From assembly GCF_000971975.1 (NCBI RefSeq), contig NZ_LAQO01000007.1, positions 1 to 64,000 of the forward strand: a stretch of DNA of 64,000 nucleotides. Direction: 5' to 3'. Below, in pieces: positions 31,566 to 40,202 of this stretch (the stretch's first letter is position 1; every line of letters begins with the position of its first letter). The stretch comes from Paenibacillus algorifonticola. GTDB lineage: Bacteria; Bacillota; Bacilli; Paenibacillales; Paenibacillaceae. Below the pieces are notes generated by a model. The model saw nothing but the letters and a program-made list of their open reading frames with translations, made no database searches and had not been told where the DNA came from. The position numbers and the translations under genes are program-made.

Positions 31566-34181
31566 CTAAAGCCGTGGATCAACCGAATCCGACTCCATGG
31601 ACAAAGCGGCAAGCACACATTCATGAATCCGTTCCACCGATTCCTTGCGAATAAACCGTTCTACCGATTCCAGTCCCAACGCAAATTCCTTGAGCGCATA
31701 ACGCTCCTTTTTGCTTGTTTTGCGCTGCTTCAGCCTTTGCAAGTTTTCGGGCAGCAAATAATCCATGCCATAAATAATATGCAAATACTTTCTGCCTCTT
31801 ACTTTAATGGCCGGCTGGATTAGCCTTCCTTTATGTCTCGCGACAAAATACTCCGGCTTAATGACAGCACCTTCATGCCCCTGCTCCGTCATTTCCTCCC
31901 ACCAACGAATCGCCTCCAGCTCGCTGGCCTCGTCGGTCACAACCTTACATTCCGTTTCCATGAACAGCTCCGAGCAAGCAGCCAGCTCCCGCGCATGCTC
32001 CATATGCCAGCTGTGCTTTTCGCTTTGAAAGCTTGCTGTACTGTGCGCTAGCGTATGGAATGGCGCAATGCGGATGCCCTCTAGCCCATTCGTATCCCAG
32101 CAATACTGCTGGAACGCCTGCTCGAACGTCTCGGCGTTGCCCAGCTTTATTTCCAGCTCATCGATCCAGTGCTGCACAGCTTTACCGATTGATTTCGCCT
32201 CCAGCAGCTTCGCGAGTTTGGCCCGTCTGTCCATCAGCGCGACTTCTGCCACATGGGCATATTGCGAGGCAATCAGCTCCCGTGCCTTTAAATTCCACGG
32301 GACAATTTCCGTATCCAGCAGCACTAAATCCGTACCGTAACGGTCAAAATAATTCGCCTTCGCCAAATCGCCATTCAGCTTCCGCAGCACTTGCTCTTCA
32401 AGCATGGGCTGGAAGAACGCCCGGCCTGTTCGAGTATATATGACGCCTAACGTCTCTCGCCCGACATACGGTACAGCCGCCGCTTCATTTCGAAACAGCA
32501 GTACGATAGCCCTGCTGCCCATATGCTTTTTCTCCATCAGCATCTTCTCTACGCCTTGTGAACGATAGTAGGCGAAGGCTTCGGCCGGATGCTCCAAAAA
32601 TCGCTCATCCTCAGCCGTCTTTGGCGGCGGGCTCATCGTCGGCGGAATATACACCAGTTCCTCCAGCGGCACCGTATAATGGGATACGGTATCAATCGCC
32701 GCTTTAACGAATTCGCCCCGTACCGCTACATCGCCATAAGAGGAGGTCAGTACCGAGTAACCCTCGATATATTTTCTCAAATTCGGCTGCTTGAACCTGT
32801 TCAATTGTTCTTCCAGCAATGGATTGCGTCCTTCTCCCGCATAGTTCGCATGCGCCTTTACTTGGACAAACTGCTTCTCTGGATAACGGTATGCGGTCAG
32901 ATGCCCGCCAAATACGGCGCCTTGATCAATATTAATCGTTTGGTTCATTATCGTCGGTTCGACTCGCGGATCATGTCCCCAGACGATGAGCTCCCCGGAT
33001 TCATGATCGTTGTACCATTCCTTGCGCAGCGGCCTGCCTTGGGCATCGGTACCATCGGACTCCCCATATCGGCAGTAGTCCTGAATTTTAGCAGACTGTT
33101 TGCCAATATAGCTGTCACGAATGCCCGCATGCACAACAACGAGCTGTCTCACGCCATTGCGGCAAAAGACGAGCTGCGGGGGCGCTTGCAGCAAAAACAC
33201 CCGAAGCCGCTCTATTAGCATACGCGCCGCTTCTTCACCATACTGCCGCTCATAATGCTCAAGCTCCGCTGCGGTTTTCTCATCGCCATGACTAAGCTCA
33301 ACCTGCCTGCCGTCCAAAAATCTTGCTATTTTCCAGCCATGATTGCTGTCCGTCATATAGGCAAGCCCTGCTTCCACATGCTTGCGCCACCATTCCATCG
33401 CCGCTAACGATTCCGGCCCACGGCTCATCACATCCCCGACCGATACGGGCAATCTGCCTTCCGGATGGCGGTAAAACCCTGCCTCATCCGGTGTATAGCC
33501 CAGCTTATCCAGCAGCTCCAGCTGCTCCTGAAAACAGCCATGAACGTCGCCAATAATATCGATTCCTTGTCCCACCTCATGAACGAGCGGGTTAGCCTTG
33601 CGCTCGAATGCAATATCCATAAGCTGTGCCGCTTTCACGACATAACTGGCGTCAAAGCCTTCCAGCCTCAAGCTGCGCAACGACCGCTTGAACAAATGCG
33701 CTTGCTTCTTCACGCGCTGCTTGCCTCTAGGAAACTCGCGCTTGCCATCCCGGCGAAGCAGCTCCTCTTCAGGCGTATCCAGCACAAGCGCAACAATCGG
33801 AACATGCTGCTTCCGTGCAAGCTCCACATAACGCTTGCGGTCTTCCTCATATAAATGCGTAGCATCAATCAGCGTTAATTTATCCAAGCGGCAGCGCATG
33901 GTGATAATGCCCTCCATCGCTTCGAACGCTTTTGCCGAAATATGCTGATACTGCTTGTTAATAATATCGGATTCCAGCTTGCTGCGGCTGGTCCAATCCA
34001 TAAATTCCACATCGCCAACGAGCATGCGGAACTGGTCTGAAGACACAACTTCCGTCTGCTTGATCGTCCCCGCTGCAATCAGCGTGTCCAGCAGCGTCGT
34101 TTTGCCGCTGTTCGATGGGCCAACCAATAACACAATACCGGCATGGGGGAGCCGAATGACCCTTTTATCCTGTTCGCTCAT
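31566..34181 (-). CDS. pnkp: bacterial polynucleotide kinase-phosphatase-ligase (Pnkp)
   Basis: An 871-residue RNA end-healing and sealing enzyme. The N-terminal 5' kinase has P-loop GPSNSGKTT (residues 21-29). The metallophosphoesterase 2',3'-phosphatase has GDVHGC (Asp212, His214), VGD (Asp250), NH (280-281), VVVHAGI (His351) and WGHDPR (His403). The C-terminal adenylyltransferase has nucleotidyl Lys552 in KKHMGSRAI. At the second phosphatase motif, GDVMSRGP replaces the common GDxxDRGP; the metal-ligand Asp is kept. Its start overlaps the hen1 stop as ATGA. Pnkp and Hen1 together repair ribotoxin-cleaved RNAs. Confidence 0.95.
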   Translation of the reverse strand: MSEQDKRVIRLPHAGIVLLVGPSNSGKTTLLDTLIAAGTIKQTEVVSSDQFRMLVGDVEFMDWTSRSKLESDIINKQYQHISAKAFEAMEGIITMRCRLDKLTLIDATHLYEEDRKRYVELARKQHVPIVALVLDTPEEELLRRDGKREFPRGKQRVKKQAHLFKRSLRSLRLEGFDASYVVKAAQLMDIAFERKANPLVHEVGQGIDIIGDVHGCFQEQLELLDKLGYTPDEAGFYRHPEGRLPVSVGDVMSRGPESLAAMEWWRKHVEAGLAYMTDSNHGWKIARFLDGRQVELSHGDEKTAAELEHYERQYGEEAARMLIERLRVFLLQAPPQLVFCRNGVRQLVVVHAGIRDSYIGKQSAKIQDYCRYGESDGTDAQGRPLRKEWYNDHESGELIVWGHDPRVEPTIMNQTINIDQGAVFGGHLTAYRYPEKQFVQVKAHANYAGEGRNPLLEEQLNRFKQPNLRKYIEGYSVLTSSYGDVAVRGEFVKAAIDTVSHYTVPLEELVYIPPTMSPPPKTAEDERFLEHPAEAFAYYRSQGVEKMLMEKKHMGSRAIVLLFRNEAAAVPYVGRETLGVIYTRTGRAFFQPMLEEQVLRKLNGDLAKANYFDRYGTDLVLLDTEIVPWNLKARELIASQYAHVAEVALMDRRAKLAKLLEAKSIGKAVQHWIDELEIKLGNAETFEQAFQQYCWDTNGLEGIRIAPFHTLAHSTASFQSEKHSWHMEHARELAACSELFMETECKVVTDEASELEAIRWWEEMTEQGHEGAVIKPEYFVARHKGRLIQPAIKVRGRKYLHIIYGMDYLLPENLQRLKQRKTSKKERYALKEFALGLESVERFIRKESVERIHECVLAALSMESDSVDPRL

Positions 34182-35599
34182 GATCGCCCTTCCCCCTCTA
34201 ATCTCGTAAATACAGCCATCTGTGTTGGCTGTCCGTACTGTCTATCCGCATCGCCAACTCCGCATATACGGACCGCATAGCCGAATGGCTCGCCCCATTT
34301 TTCACACCATTCACGGAATTGCTCCCGCGTCCATTCAAAGCGATGATCGTTATGCCTCATTTCATAATCGTCCAGCTCATACAGCTTGTTATATTCCTTA
34401 TTCGGCGTCGTAACGATCCAGCTCTGCGGCTTGTAGCGCGATGCAATCATTTCGATCGCCTGATCCAGCCGGAAGGCATCAATATGCTCAATAACCTCAC
34501 ACAATACCAGCACATCTTTGCCACACAACCATTCATCATAATAAAAAAGCGAGCCAATAACCGCCTGCGGAACGACCGTACCCTGCCTGCCCTCAAGCTT
34601 TGCAAAACGTTCCAGGGCGCGAATTTGCGATTTGCCCGAAGGTTCTACCGCCATAATCGACTTTACGCCCGTAATTGCCCCGAGCCTCGCTGCCAGCTTG
34701 CCTTCCCCTGAGCCCATATCGACGATAGACGCATTTTGAGGCAGCGCCTCCACCACTTCGGCTATCGCTTCATAACGAAGCTCGTTCAGCCTTGCTTTGC
34801 GCGGCGGCTCCTCTTCTATGTCCACCGGGCTCGCTATGCCAAGCGCTACCTGCTGATCCTCTGGCTGACGTTCAGCTTTTTGCGCAAGCTCGCGATTAAA
34901 CTTCGTAATCAGCGGGCTGAAACGCAGCGTGCGCCGAATAATAAGCTCGCGCAGCGGATGAGCCGCAAGCCAGCCTTCGCCATACCGATGCAGCTTATCG
35001 GCTTCTTCCTCGCCAATAAAATAATGCTTATAGTCGTCCAACATTGGCAGCATAATGAACAGCTGGCGCAGGGCGAGCTGAAGCGTCTGCTTGCCAGCAA
35101 GCCGAATGATTCGCGCCGAGCTGCGGCTTTTCAATTGAAACGGATAGGCGATATCCGCCCTTTCAATCTCGACCTCATAGCCAAGCGCGCCGAACAGCTC
35201 TTCAATCGTCCGATCAGGCAAATTCGAGGCGAGCGGGCCGAAGGACAGCTCAAGCTGGAAAGGATGCTGCACCCACTCGGCATAAGCCTCCTTCGGCTTG
35301 CCGTTCAAAGCCGTCCCTAATGCGGATCGCATATAGGCACAGAACAAGCTGCTCACCGCAAATTCGCGGTCATTAATATAATGCGTAATATCATAATGCT
35401 CCGAGCTTCCTTTGTACAAATCTATTGGATCAGGCTCTACAAACAGCAGCACCTCTGTTTCTTCCGGCGAGCTTATCGTATAAACGAGGCATACGCGCGC
35501 CTCTTTTTCCTTGCGCTCATATAAATGATCTGGATGCTTGGATAATAAAAAAGAAAGCTTATCTGCATGCTCGCCCAGCGCTTTTATCGTTAAAAACAT
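34178..35599 (-). CDS. hen1: RNA 3'-terminal 2'-O-methyltransferase (Hen1)
   Basis: A 473-residue protein with the bacterial two-part design. The N-terminal half (about 1-240) activates the Pnkp ligase, and the C-terminal half is a SAM methyltransferase with VDMGSGEGKLAARLGAITG, CEVIEHIDAFRLDQAIEMI (metal-binding Glu/Glu/His) and RHNDHRFEWTREQFREW (further His). It methylates the 2'-OH at the break so that the repaired RNA resists renewed cutting. Start chosen for AGGGGGGA five bases upstream. The four-base overlap with pnkp shows one translational unit. Confidence 0.95.
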   Translation of the reverse strand: MFLTIKALGEHADKLSFLLSKHPDHLYERKEKEARVCLVYTISSPEETEVLLFVEPDPIDLYKGSSEHYDITHYINDREFAVSSLFCAYMRSALGTALNGKPKEAYAEWVQHPFQLELSFGPLASNLPDRTIEELFGALGYEVEIERADIAYPFQLKSRSSARIIRLAGKQTLQLALRQLFIMLPMLDDYKHYFIGEEEADKLHRYGEGWLAAHPLRELIIRRTLRFSPLITKFNRELAQKAERQPEDQQVALGIASPVDIEEEPPRKARLNELRYEAIAEVVEALPQNASIVDMGSGEGKLAARLGAITGVKSIMAVEPSGKSQIRALERFAKLEGRQGTVVPQAVIGSLFYYDEWLCGKDVLVLCEVIEHIDAFRLDQAIEMIASRYKPQSWIVTTPNKEYNKLYELDDYEMRHNDHRFEWTREQFREWCEKWGEPFGYAVRICGVGDADRQYGQPTQMAVFTRLEGEGRS

Positions 35600-35740
35600 G
35601 TTATCCCCCCTGACTACTTCCTTCATTTTCCTCGAAGCAAGCCTTTATGAACATGGCAGAAGTATTACGAAACATGATTTTTTCGAGTACTTTTATAGCG
35701 GGAGTGGTGCCCGTTCGTTCTAAACGTGGACAACACTAAA

Positions 35741-35769
35741 TAAGCATGTGTCGAAATTACACATGCTTA
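35741..35769. repeat. 11-bp inverted repeat
   Basis: TAAGCATGTGT / ACACATGCTTA with a 7-base loop, between hen1 and the Tubby-like gene. No T-run follows on either strand; function uncertain. Confidence 0.4.
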
Positions 35770-35818
35770 CTTAGGGCTATTATTAAGGCATGATGGCCTT
35801 TTCATTTTCATATTCACG

Positions 35819-36301
35819 CTAACTGCTCTGGCGCTTCCTGATTTCATTCATGCCCATAATAACGGCAATCAGCTCATAATCTCCGAGCTGCTTGGTTTCG
35901 TTCCACAGGCAATAAGCGCTGGTTTGCATCCAGCCGCTCGTCTGCGCGAAGCTCGCGATCGACTCCTCGCGGCGGTTCATAATCATATACTCTTTGGAAA
36001 ACGCCGGCGACTCAATCAAATAAAAGCCGCGCGTACCCGCATCATAATCGAACCGCTTGCTCATGAAGCTCATCCGTGGGCGCAGCACGCCGAGCGGAGC
36101 GCCATAGCTGTCGCTGACTTCCCATTTCAACGAGAAAAAGCGAAATTTCGCCTCGCACATTTTCGTATTATTGGCGTCATAAACTTCCAGCGAAGTGCTA
36201 AACGCACTTTTCAGATTAACCCAGCCCGCAGACTGCCCCGTCTCATTCATAATGCCTGTACTGCCGGAACTGAAGAATTTGTCTCTGAAATATAATGACA
36301 T
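35819..36301 (-). CDS. Tubby C-terminal-like / LURP-one-related protein
   Basis: A 160-residue beta-rich protein with the repetitive strand pattern of the Tubby-like fold: MSLYFRDKFFSSGSTGIMNE, AKFRFFSLKWEVSDSYGAPLGVLRP and RGFYLIESPAFSKEYMIMNR. Bacterial members (YxjI type) are small cytoplasmic proteins of unknown biochemical role, some thought to bind lipids or to scaffold. It lies six bases after a P-loop kinase gene and upstream of the hen1-pnkp pair on the same strand. Confidence 0.72.
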   Translation of the reverse strand: MSLYFRDKFFSSGSTGIMNETGQSAGWVNLKSAFSTSLEVYDANNTKMCEAKFRFFSLKWEVSDSYGAPLGVLRPRMSFMSKRFDYDAGTRGFYLIESPAFSKEYMIMNRREESIASFAQTSGWMQTSAYCLWNETKQLGDYELIAVIMGMNEIRKRQSS

Positions 36302-36307
36302 GCAGCC

Positions 36308-36913
36308 TCACTCCCCTTCTACGATGTCATCACCATATACGAAGCGCTCCAGCAGCAGCATTTTCTCCTCATTCAGCTCGCCTGAATTATCAAAATCAAG
36401 CACAGAAGAGGCTGGAATCGGCCAGTTCAGCTTGCGCGGTCCCAGTGAACGGCTGAAGGCTTCCCAATTGCCAAGCTTCCATTCATCAAGCTCCAAGCCC
36501 CGTTCCTGTATCCGGCTGCGATGCAGTTCCTGATCCCGCAGGGAGACGAGCACAACCCGCACAGCTACATCACGCAGGCTTGCACCGATGGCTGACAGCT
36601 CCTGCTCAATCCACAGCGGATCAGCGGTTTCTTTCGTGAAGGGACCGATGACGAGCGCGTCCGTGCCAATCGCTACATTTTCCAAAGCCGCATCCATCGT
36701 AATCCGGTAGCCGAGATCGCGGCAGCGCACCTTATACAGCTCCGAATCGCGATCCTTCGGATCAAGCCCCGACGCCGTCATAATCGCCTCGGCAGCCGGA
36801 CGCAGCAGCGTATCCATATCAAAAATCGCAGCGCCCTTTCGCCGTGCCAGCGCCTTAGCCAGCGTCGTCTTGCCCGCTCCCGCCCCGCCTAGAAAAAATA
36901 CTAATTTACGCAT
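36308..36913 (-). CDS. P-loop nucleotide kinase-like protein
   Basis: A 201-residue AAA_33/zeta-like P-loop protein: LVFFLGGAGAGKTTLAKALA (Walker A), FDMDTLLRP after strand 2, ALVIGPFTKETADP, and RVVLVSLRDQELHRSRIQER (lid arginines). It likely phosphorylates a small molecule or nucleic-acid end; the substrate is not evident. The ATG start is preferred over an in-frame GTG 15 bases upstream. It begins a minus-strand set leading to the Tubby-like, hen1 and pnkp genes, though the 218-base gap before hen1 could hold a separate promoter. Confidence 0.8.
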   Translation of the reverse strand: MRKLVFFLGGAGAGKTTLAKALARRKGAAIFDMDTLLRPAAEAIMTASGLDPKDRDSELYKVRCRDLGYRITMDAALENVAIGTDALVIGPFTKETADPLWIEQELSAIGASLRDVAVRVVLVSLRDQELHRSRIQERGLELDEWKLGNWEAFSRSLGPRKLNWPIPASSVLDFDNSGELNEEKMLLLERFVYGDDIVEGE

Positions 36914-37069
36914 ATGACTCGCCCCCACACTCTATTGATCATTACCCGCAAACATGAACGAATGAACAGGATATCAACTCTATCTCTCTACTATAAACGA
37001 TTTTCTAACCAACTGGTCAAAAATACCCCTTAAATACCCTTTTTAAAAAATGGGATACCCTACGAAAAC

Positions 37070-37105
37070 AACCTCCAAAGCCGTGAACTCGCGGCCTTGA
37101 AGGTT
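37070..37105 (-). terminator. stem-loop after the PL11 gene
   Basis: AACCTCCAAAGCCG / CGGCCTTGAAGGTT stem (two mismatches) about 40 bases beyond the lyase stop, followed on the minus strand by GTTTTCG. Confidence 0.6.
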
Positions 37106-37144
37106 GCTCGGATTTAAGGAGACGTAAATGGTCCATCGCTTCTG

Positions 37145-39868
37145 TTAGTTGACTTTAATATTCAGCACATCGCCTGCAAGCTGCGTATTCACGCCTGCTC
37201 CGTCCGTACCGATCAGCTTGGTTACCGCAAGCGCGGTCACATCAGCTGGTGCATCCGCTTTAATACGGAAAGTCAGCTTGAACAAATTGCCCAGCGGATT
37301 GCCCAGACCGTCGCCGGCATGACTGCCCTTCAAGCTGATAACGCCCGCAGCCTCTACATGCTCATTAATGATGAATCTGCCAGTATCAAGCGATTCTGGC
37401 ATTCTCGCAAGCTCCAATACTTTCGGATCAAACTCAATACGGATGTTTTGCTCCGCAATGCCTCTTGGCACATTTTGCAGGGCATAAACCACATCGAACG
37501 TTTGTCCCTTCGCCATTGCATTCGGTCCAATGAGCGTTGCGCCTACCGAGTTGCGGTCATCCACAACTGGCGTCCAATAATTTGGAATCGGCACATTGGC
37601 GAAATTCGTGTCCGATGCAAAATAGAAGCTTGTGTACGTCGGCTGGTTATACGTCGTATTTTGCCAAGCTACGCCTGTACGGTATTGCGGATCATGCATC
37701 AGCGTATACAGCTTGCGATCTGTCAGCTCCGTGCTCATATAGATGCGGATAGCCGAGCTGTCCACGGTGCGCACCAGCATTTCTTCACGCCAGTCTCCGA
37801 AAATATCAGCCACTAGAGAAGGCGTTCCCTTCGTGTGGTTATTCGTGCGGGTTCCGGTTGCGCTCAGCAATCTGCCGCGTTTCCAATCATCAATCGTCGG
37901 CGTGTTTTCCAATGAGCCATTAACAATTTGCGTCGTCATATTGCCCGCCCATTTAATGTTTATGTTCGTTCCCGGCGAGGTTGTGCTGATCTGCGTTCCG
38001 CTTGCTGTCCATGTGCCAACCGCCCATGTCTCCAGCCCACTGTGATCCGGATCGATATCACCAATCATGCCGCGTCCAGTATCCTTGCCCGTGTAGCCGC
38101 CATAAATAACTTCGCCTGTCCCGGCGTCACGCAGCGAGTAGCCATAAGGGGCATACGGTCCACCCTCATGCACCATAAAGATTTCCAAGCCCGGACGGTC
38201 AGGGTCAATATCCGCGACATGAAGCGCATCGCCATGCCCAAGACCTGCATACGTCCCCGGATTGGCGCTGCCCGGCGGCAAAATATCGCCCGAGCTATAG
38301 AGCAGTGTACCATCATGGTCAATCGTCGAGGAGCCATAAATAATTTCCTGCTTGCCGTCGCCATCCACATCTGCCGTGCTCAGTGAATGCGCGCCCTGCG
38401 TCGTCAGCGAAGCAAAGGCCGGATTCAGTCCCGGTCTGCCATGCGGCCCGTCGTTGAAAGGATTCGTCATCGGCACCCAGCCGCTGTCGACAAACCAGTG
38501 CTCGCGCAAATGCTTGCCATCCCATGCATAGGAAACGAGCGTCGAGCGCGTATAGTAGCCGCGGGCAAATACGGCATAAGGCTTTGTGCCATCCAGATAA
38601 GCAACGCCTGCAAGGAAACGGTCTACGCGGTTGCCCGGCTCAATCCGGCCCATCGCATAGTCGCCCCACATGAGGCCATCGTCATGACGGCCCGGCTTAT
38701 AGTGGATCGTCTCCAGCTCCTTGCCCGTCGCTCCCTCAAACACGGTCAAATATTCCGGCCCGCTCAAAATAAAGCCTTCAAAATCACGCAGCTTATTGTT
38801 GCCGCTGCGCGCTGGCGCATACACGTCCATAAAATAATCCGTCAGCTCTTCCGCATCCTCGCGGGACAGAGGATACGCATATTTCGGCGCAATACCGAAG
38901 CTTTCTTCCAGCGTTGCCGGCCAATTGCCGTTTATGACTTCTTCATGCTCGTCCCAGTTCATGAACATATTTACGACATGATCGTAATAACCCTGCTTGC
39001 TCACGCGGTAATCATCGTCATTGCTGTACCCTGCTGCAATATCCTCCTGAGGCATCGTAATATAATTCTCGGAGGCGATACCGCCGCTGCCGTCGTATTT
39101 CGTTATTTTGGTGCCAGGCGCCGTTTTGAACATCATTTCCGCCTTGCCATCACCATCAAAGTCATATACCATAAATTCGGTATAATGCGCACCGGCACGA
39201 ATGTTTGGCCCTAGCTCTATGCGATACAGCTGCGTGCCATCGAGCTCATAGGCATCAATAATAACCTCGCCTGTATAGCCCTTCTGCGACACATCCTTGG
39301 AGTTGGAAGGGTCCCATTTCACAATATATTCGTATTGCCCATCACCATCCACATCGCCGACGCTCATGTCGGCAGCCGAATACGTGAAAGCCTCGCCCAC
39401 AGGCGTAACCCCGTCAGCCGGTTTATTAAGCGGCAAATCATAATAGCCATTGCCCCACGGCGTAGCTTCGCTGCTTCGTGCCAGCTCTTCCCCATCCACC
39501 ACAGCCGCCACTTGATAACGCGATGAAGCGCTGCCCTGCGGGTCCGAGTAGTTCGTGCTGTCCGTCACCGTTGCAATGAGCGTGCCATCCCGGTAAACGT
39601 TGAAATTCGCGCCGATCATCCCGCCCTCGGAATAGCCCGTCACCTCATTGCCTAGCAGCCGCCAGCTGAGAAATACGTTTCCTGAAGAAGCTACAGCTAC
39701 AAGTCCTCTATCCAAATATTCCAGCTGTACTTTGCCTAAGCCTGTTCCTTCTTGCCCTGAAGCTGTCGTTTCCGCAGCAGTTGCGCCTGCGGCGCTGCCG
39801 CAAAGCAGCGTAAGCCCCATTAGCGTAGCAGCCGTCTTTTTAAGCCAGTTGGAGTGGTTGCTGAACAT
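37145..39868 (-). CDS. PL11 rhamnogalacturonan lyase with C-terminal cohesin-like domain
   Basis: A 907-residue secreted enzyme with a Sec signal peptide (cut after about ATAAE, residue 33). The PL11 eight-bladed propeller carries several calcium loops (GDVDGDGQYEY, YDFDGDGKAEM, ADVDGDGKQEI) plus YDLPLNKPADGVTPVGEAFT, as in YesW/YesX. It should cleave the rhamnogalacturonan I backbone by beta-elimination. After residue about 770, VGATLIGPNAMAKGQTFDVV, FDPKVLELARM and LFKLTFRIKADAPADV form a cohesin-like beta-sandwich. No dockerin protein is seen in the window. Stands alone between intergenic gaps. Confidence 0.93.
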   Translation of the reverse strand: MFSNHSNWLKKTAATLMGLTLLCGSAAGATAAETTASGQEGTGLGKVQLEYLDRGLVAVASSGNVFLSWRLLGNEVTGYSEGGMIGANFNVYRDGTLIATVTDSTNYSDPQGSASSRYQVAAVVDGEELARSSEATPWGNGYYDLPLNKPADGVTPVGEAFTYSAADMSVGDVDGDGQYEYIVKWDPSNSKDVSQKGYTGEVIIDAYELDGTQLYRIELGPNIRAGAHYTEFMVYDFDGDGKAEMMFKTAPGTKITKYDGSGGIASENYITMPQEDIAAGYSNDDDYRVSKQGYYDHVVNMFMNWDEHEEVINGNWPATLEESFGIAPKYAYPLSREDAEELTDYFMDVYAPARSGNNKLRDFEGFILSGPEYLTVFEGATGKELETIHYKPGRHDDGLMWGDYAMGRIEPGNRVDRFLAGVAYLDGTKPYAVFARGYYTRSTLVSYAWDGKHLREHWFVDSGWVPMTNPFNDGPHGRPGLNPAFASLTTQGAHSLSTADVDGDGKQEIIYGSSTIDHDGTLLYSSGDILPPGSANPGTYAGLGHGDALHVADIDPDRPGLEIFMVHEGGPYAPYGYSLRDAGTGEVIYGGYTGKDTGRGMIGDIDPDHSGLETWAVGTWTASGTQISTTSPGTNINIKWAGNMTTQIVNGSLENTPTIDDWKRGRLLSATGTRTNNHTKGTPSLVADIFGDWREEMLVRTVDSSAIRIYMSTELTDRKLYTLMHDPQYRTGVAWQNTTYNQPTYTSFYFASDTNFANVPIPNYWTPVVDDRNSVGATLIGPNAMAKGQTFDVVYALQNVPRGIAEQNIRIEFDPKVLELARMPESLDTGRFIINEHVEAAGVISLKGSHAGDGLGNPLGNLFKLTFRIKADAPADVTALAVTKLIGTDGAGVNTQLAGDVLNIKVN

Positions 39869-40123
39869 GAATCAATCGCATCCTTTCGATTTAAAGAACA
39901 ATTGGTTACGCTCACAAAACACAAGTTGAACTAGCCAGCCTCCTTTTCTCAGCACCTGCTTAGTGCAGTAAATCCCTTTTTAGTATATAGATTCCTATTT
40001 TCTGCCACTAGGCAAAAAACAGAGTTTTTCCATTAAATAACCGTCTTTTCCTATCGTTAGAAGACTTTTCCTTGCAGATATGCTATCTAAAGTTCAAATT
40101 ATATCGTCTATCTTTGTGCCGTA
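39869..40123. other. gene-free upstream region of the PL11 gene
   Basis: AT-rich, no ORF of note. On the minus strand TATACT lies about 110 bases before the lyase start and GGAAAAG occurs twice with related flanks; I see no convincing -35. It probably holds the lyase promoter. Confidence 0.4.
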
Positions 40124-40160
40124 TAAAAAAAACAGAGAACCCCTATTTCCGGGTTCTCTG
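40124..40160 (-). terminator. intrinsic terminator of the surface phosphatase gene
   Basis: CAGAGAACCC / GGGTTCTCTG perfect 10-bp stem, then TTTTTTTTATAC on the minus strand. Confidence 0.9.
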
Positions 40161-40202
40161 GATTCTCTGACTATAACGCTTAGTTTTTTGCAGCTATTAT
40201 TG

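Noticed and set aside
38387..39214. 275-codon plus-strand ORF inside the PL11 gene
   Set aside because: Antisense to conserved PL11 calcium-loop motifs; no start signals.
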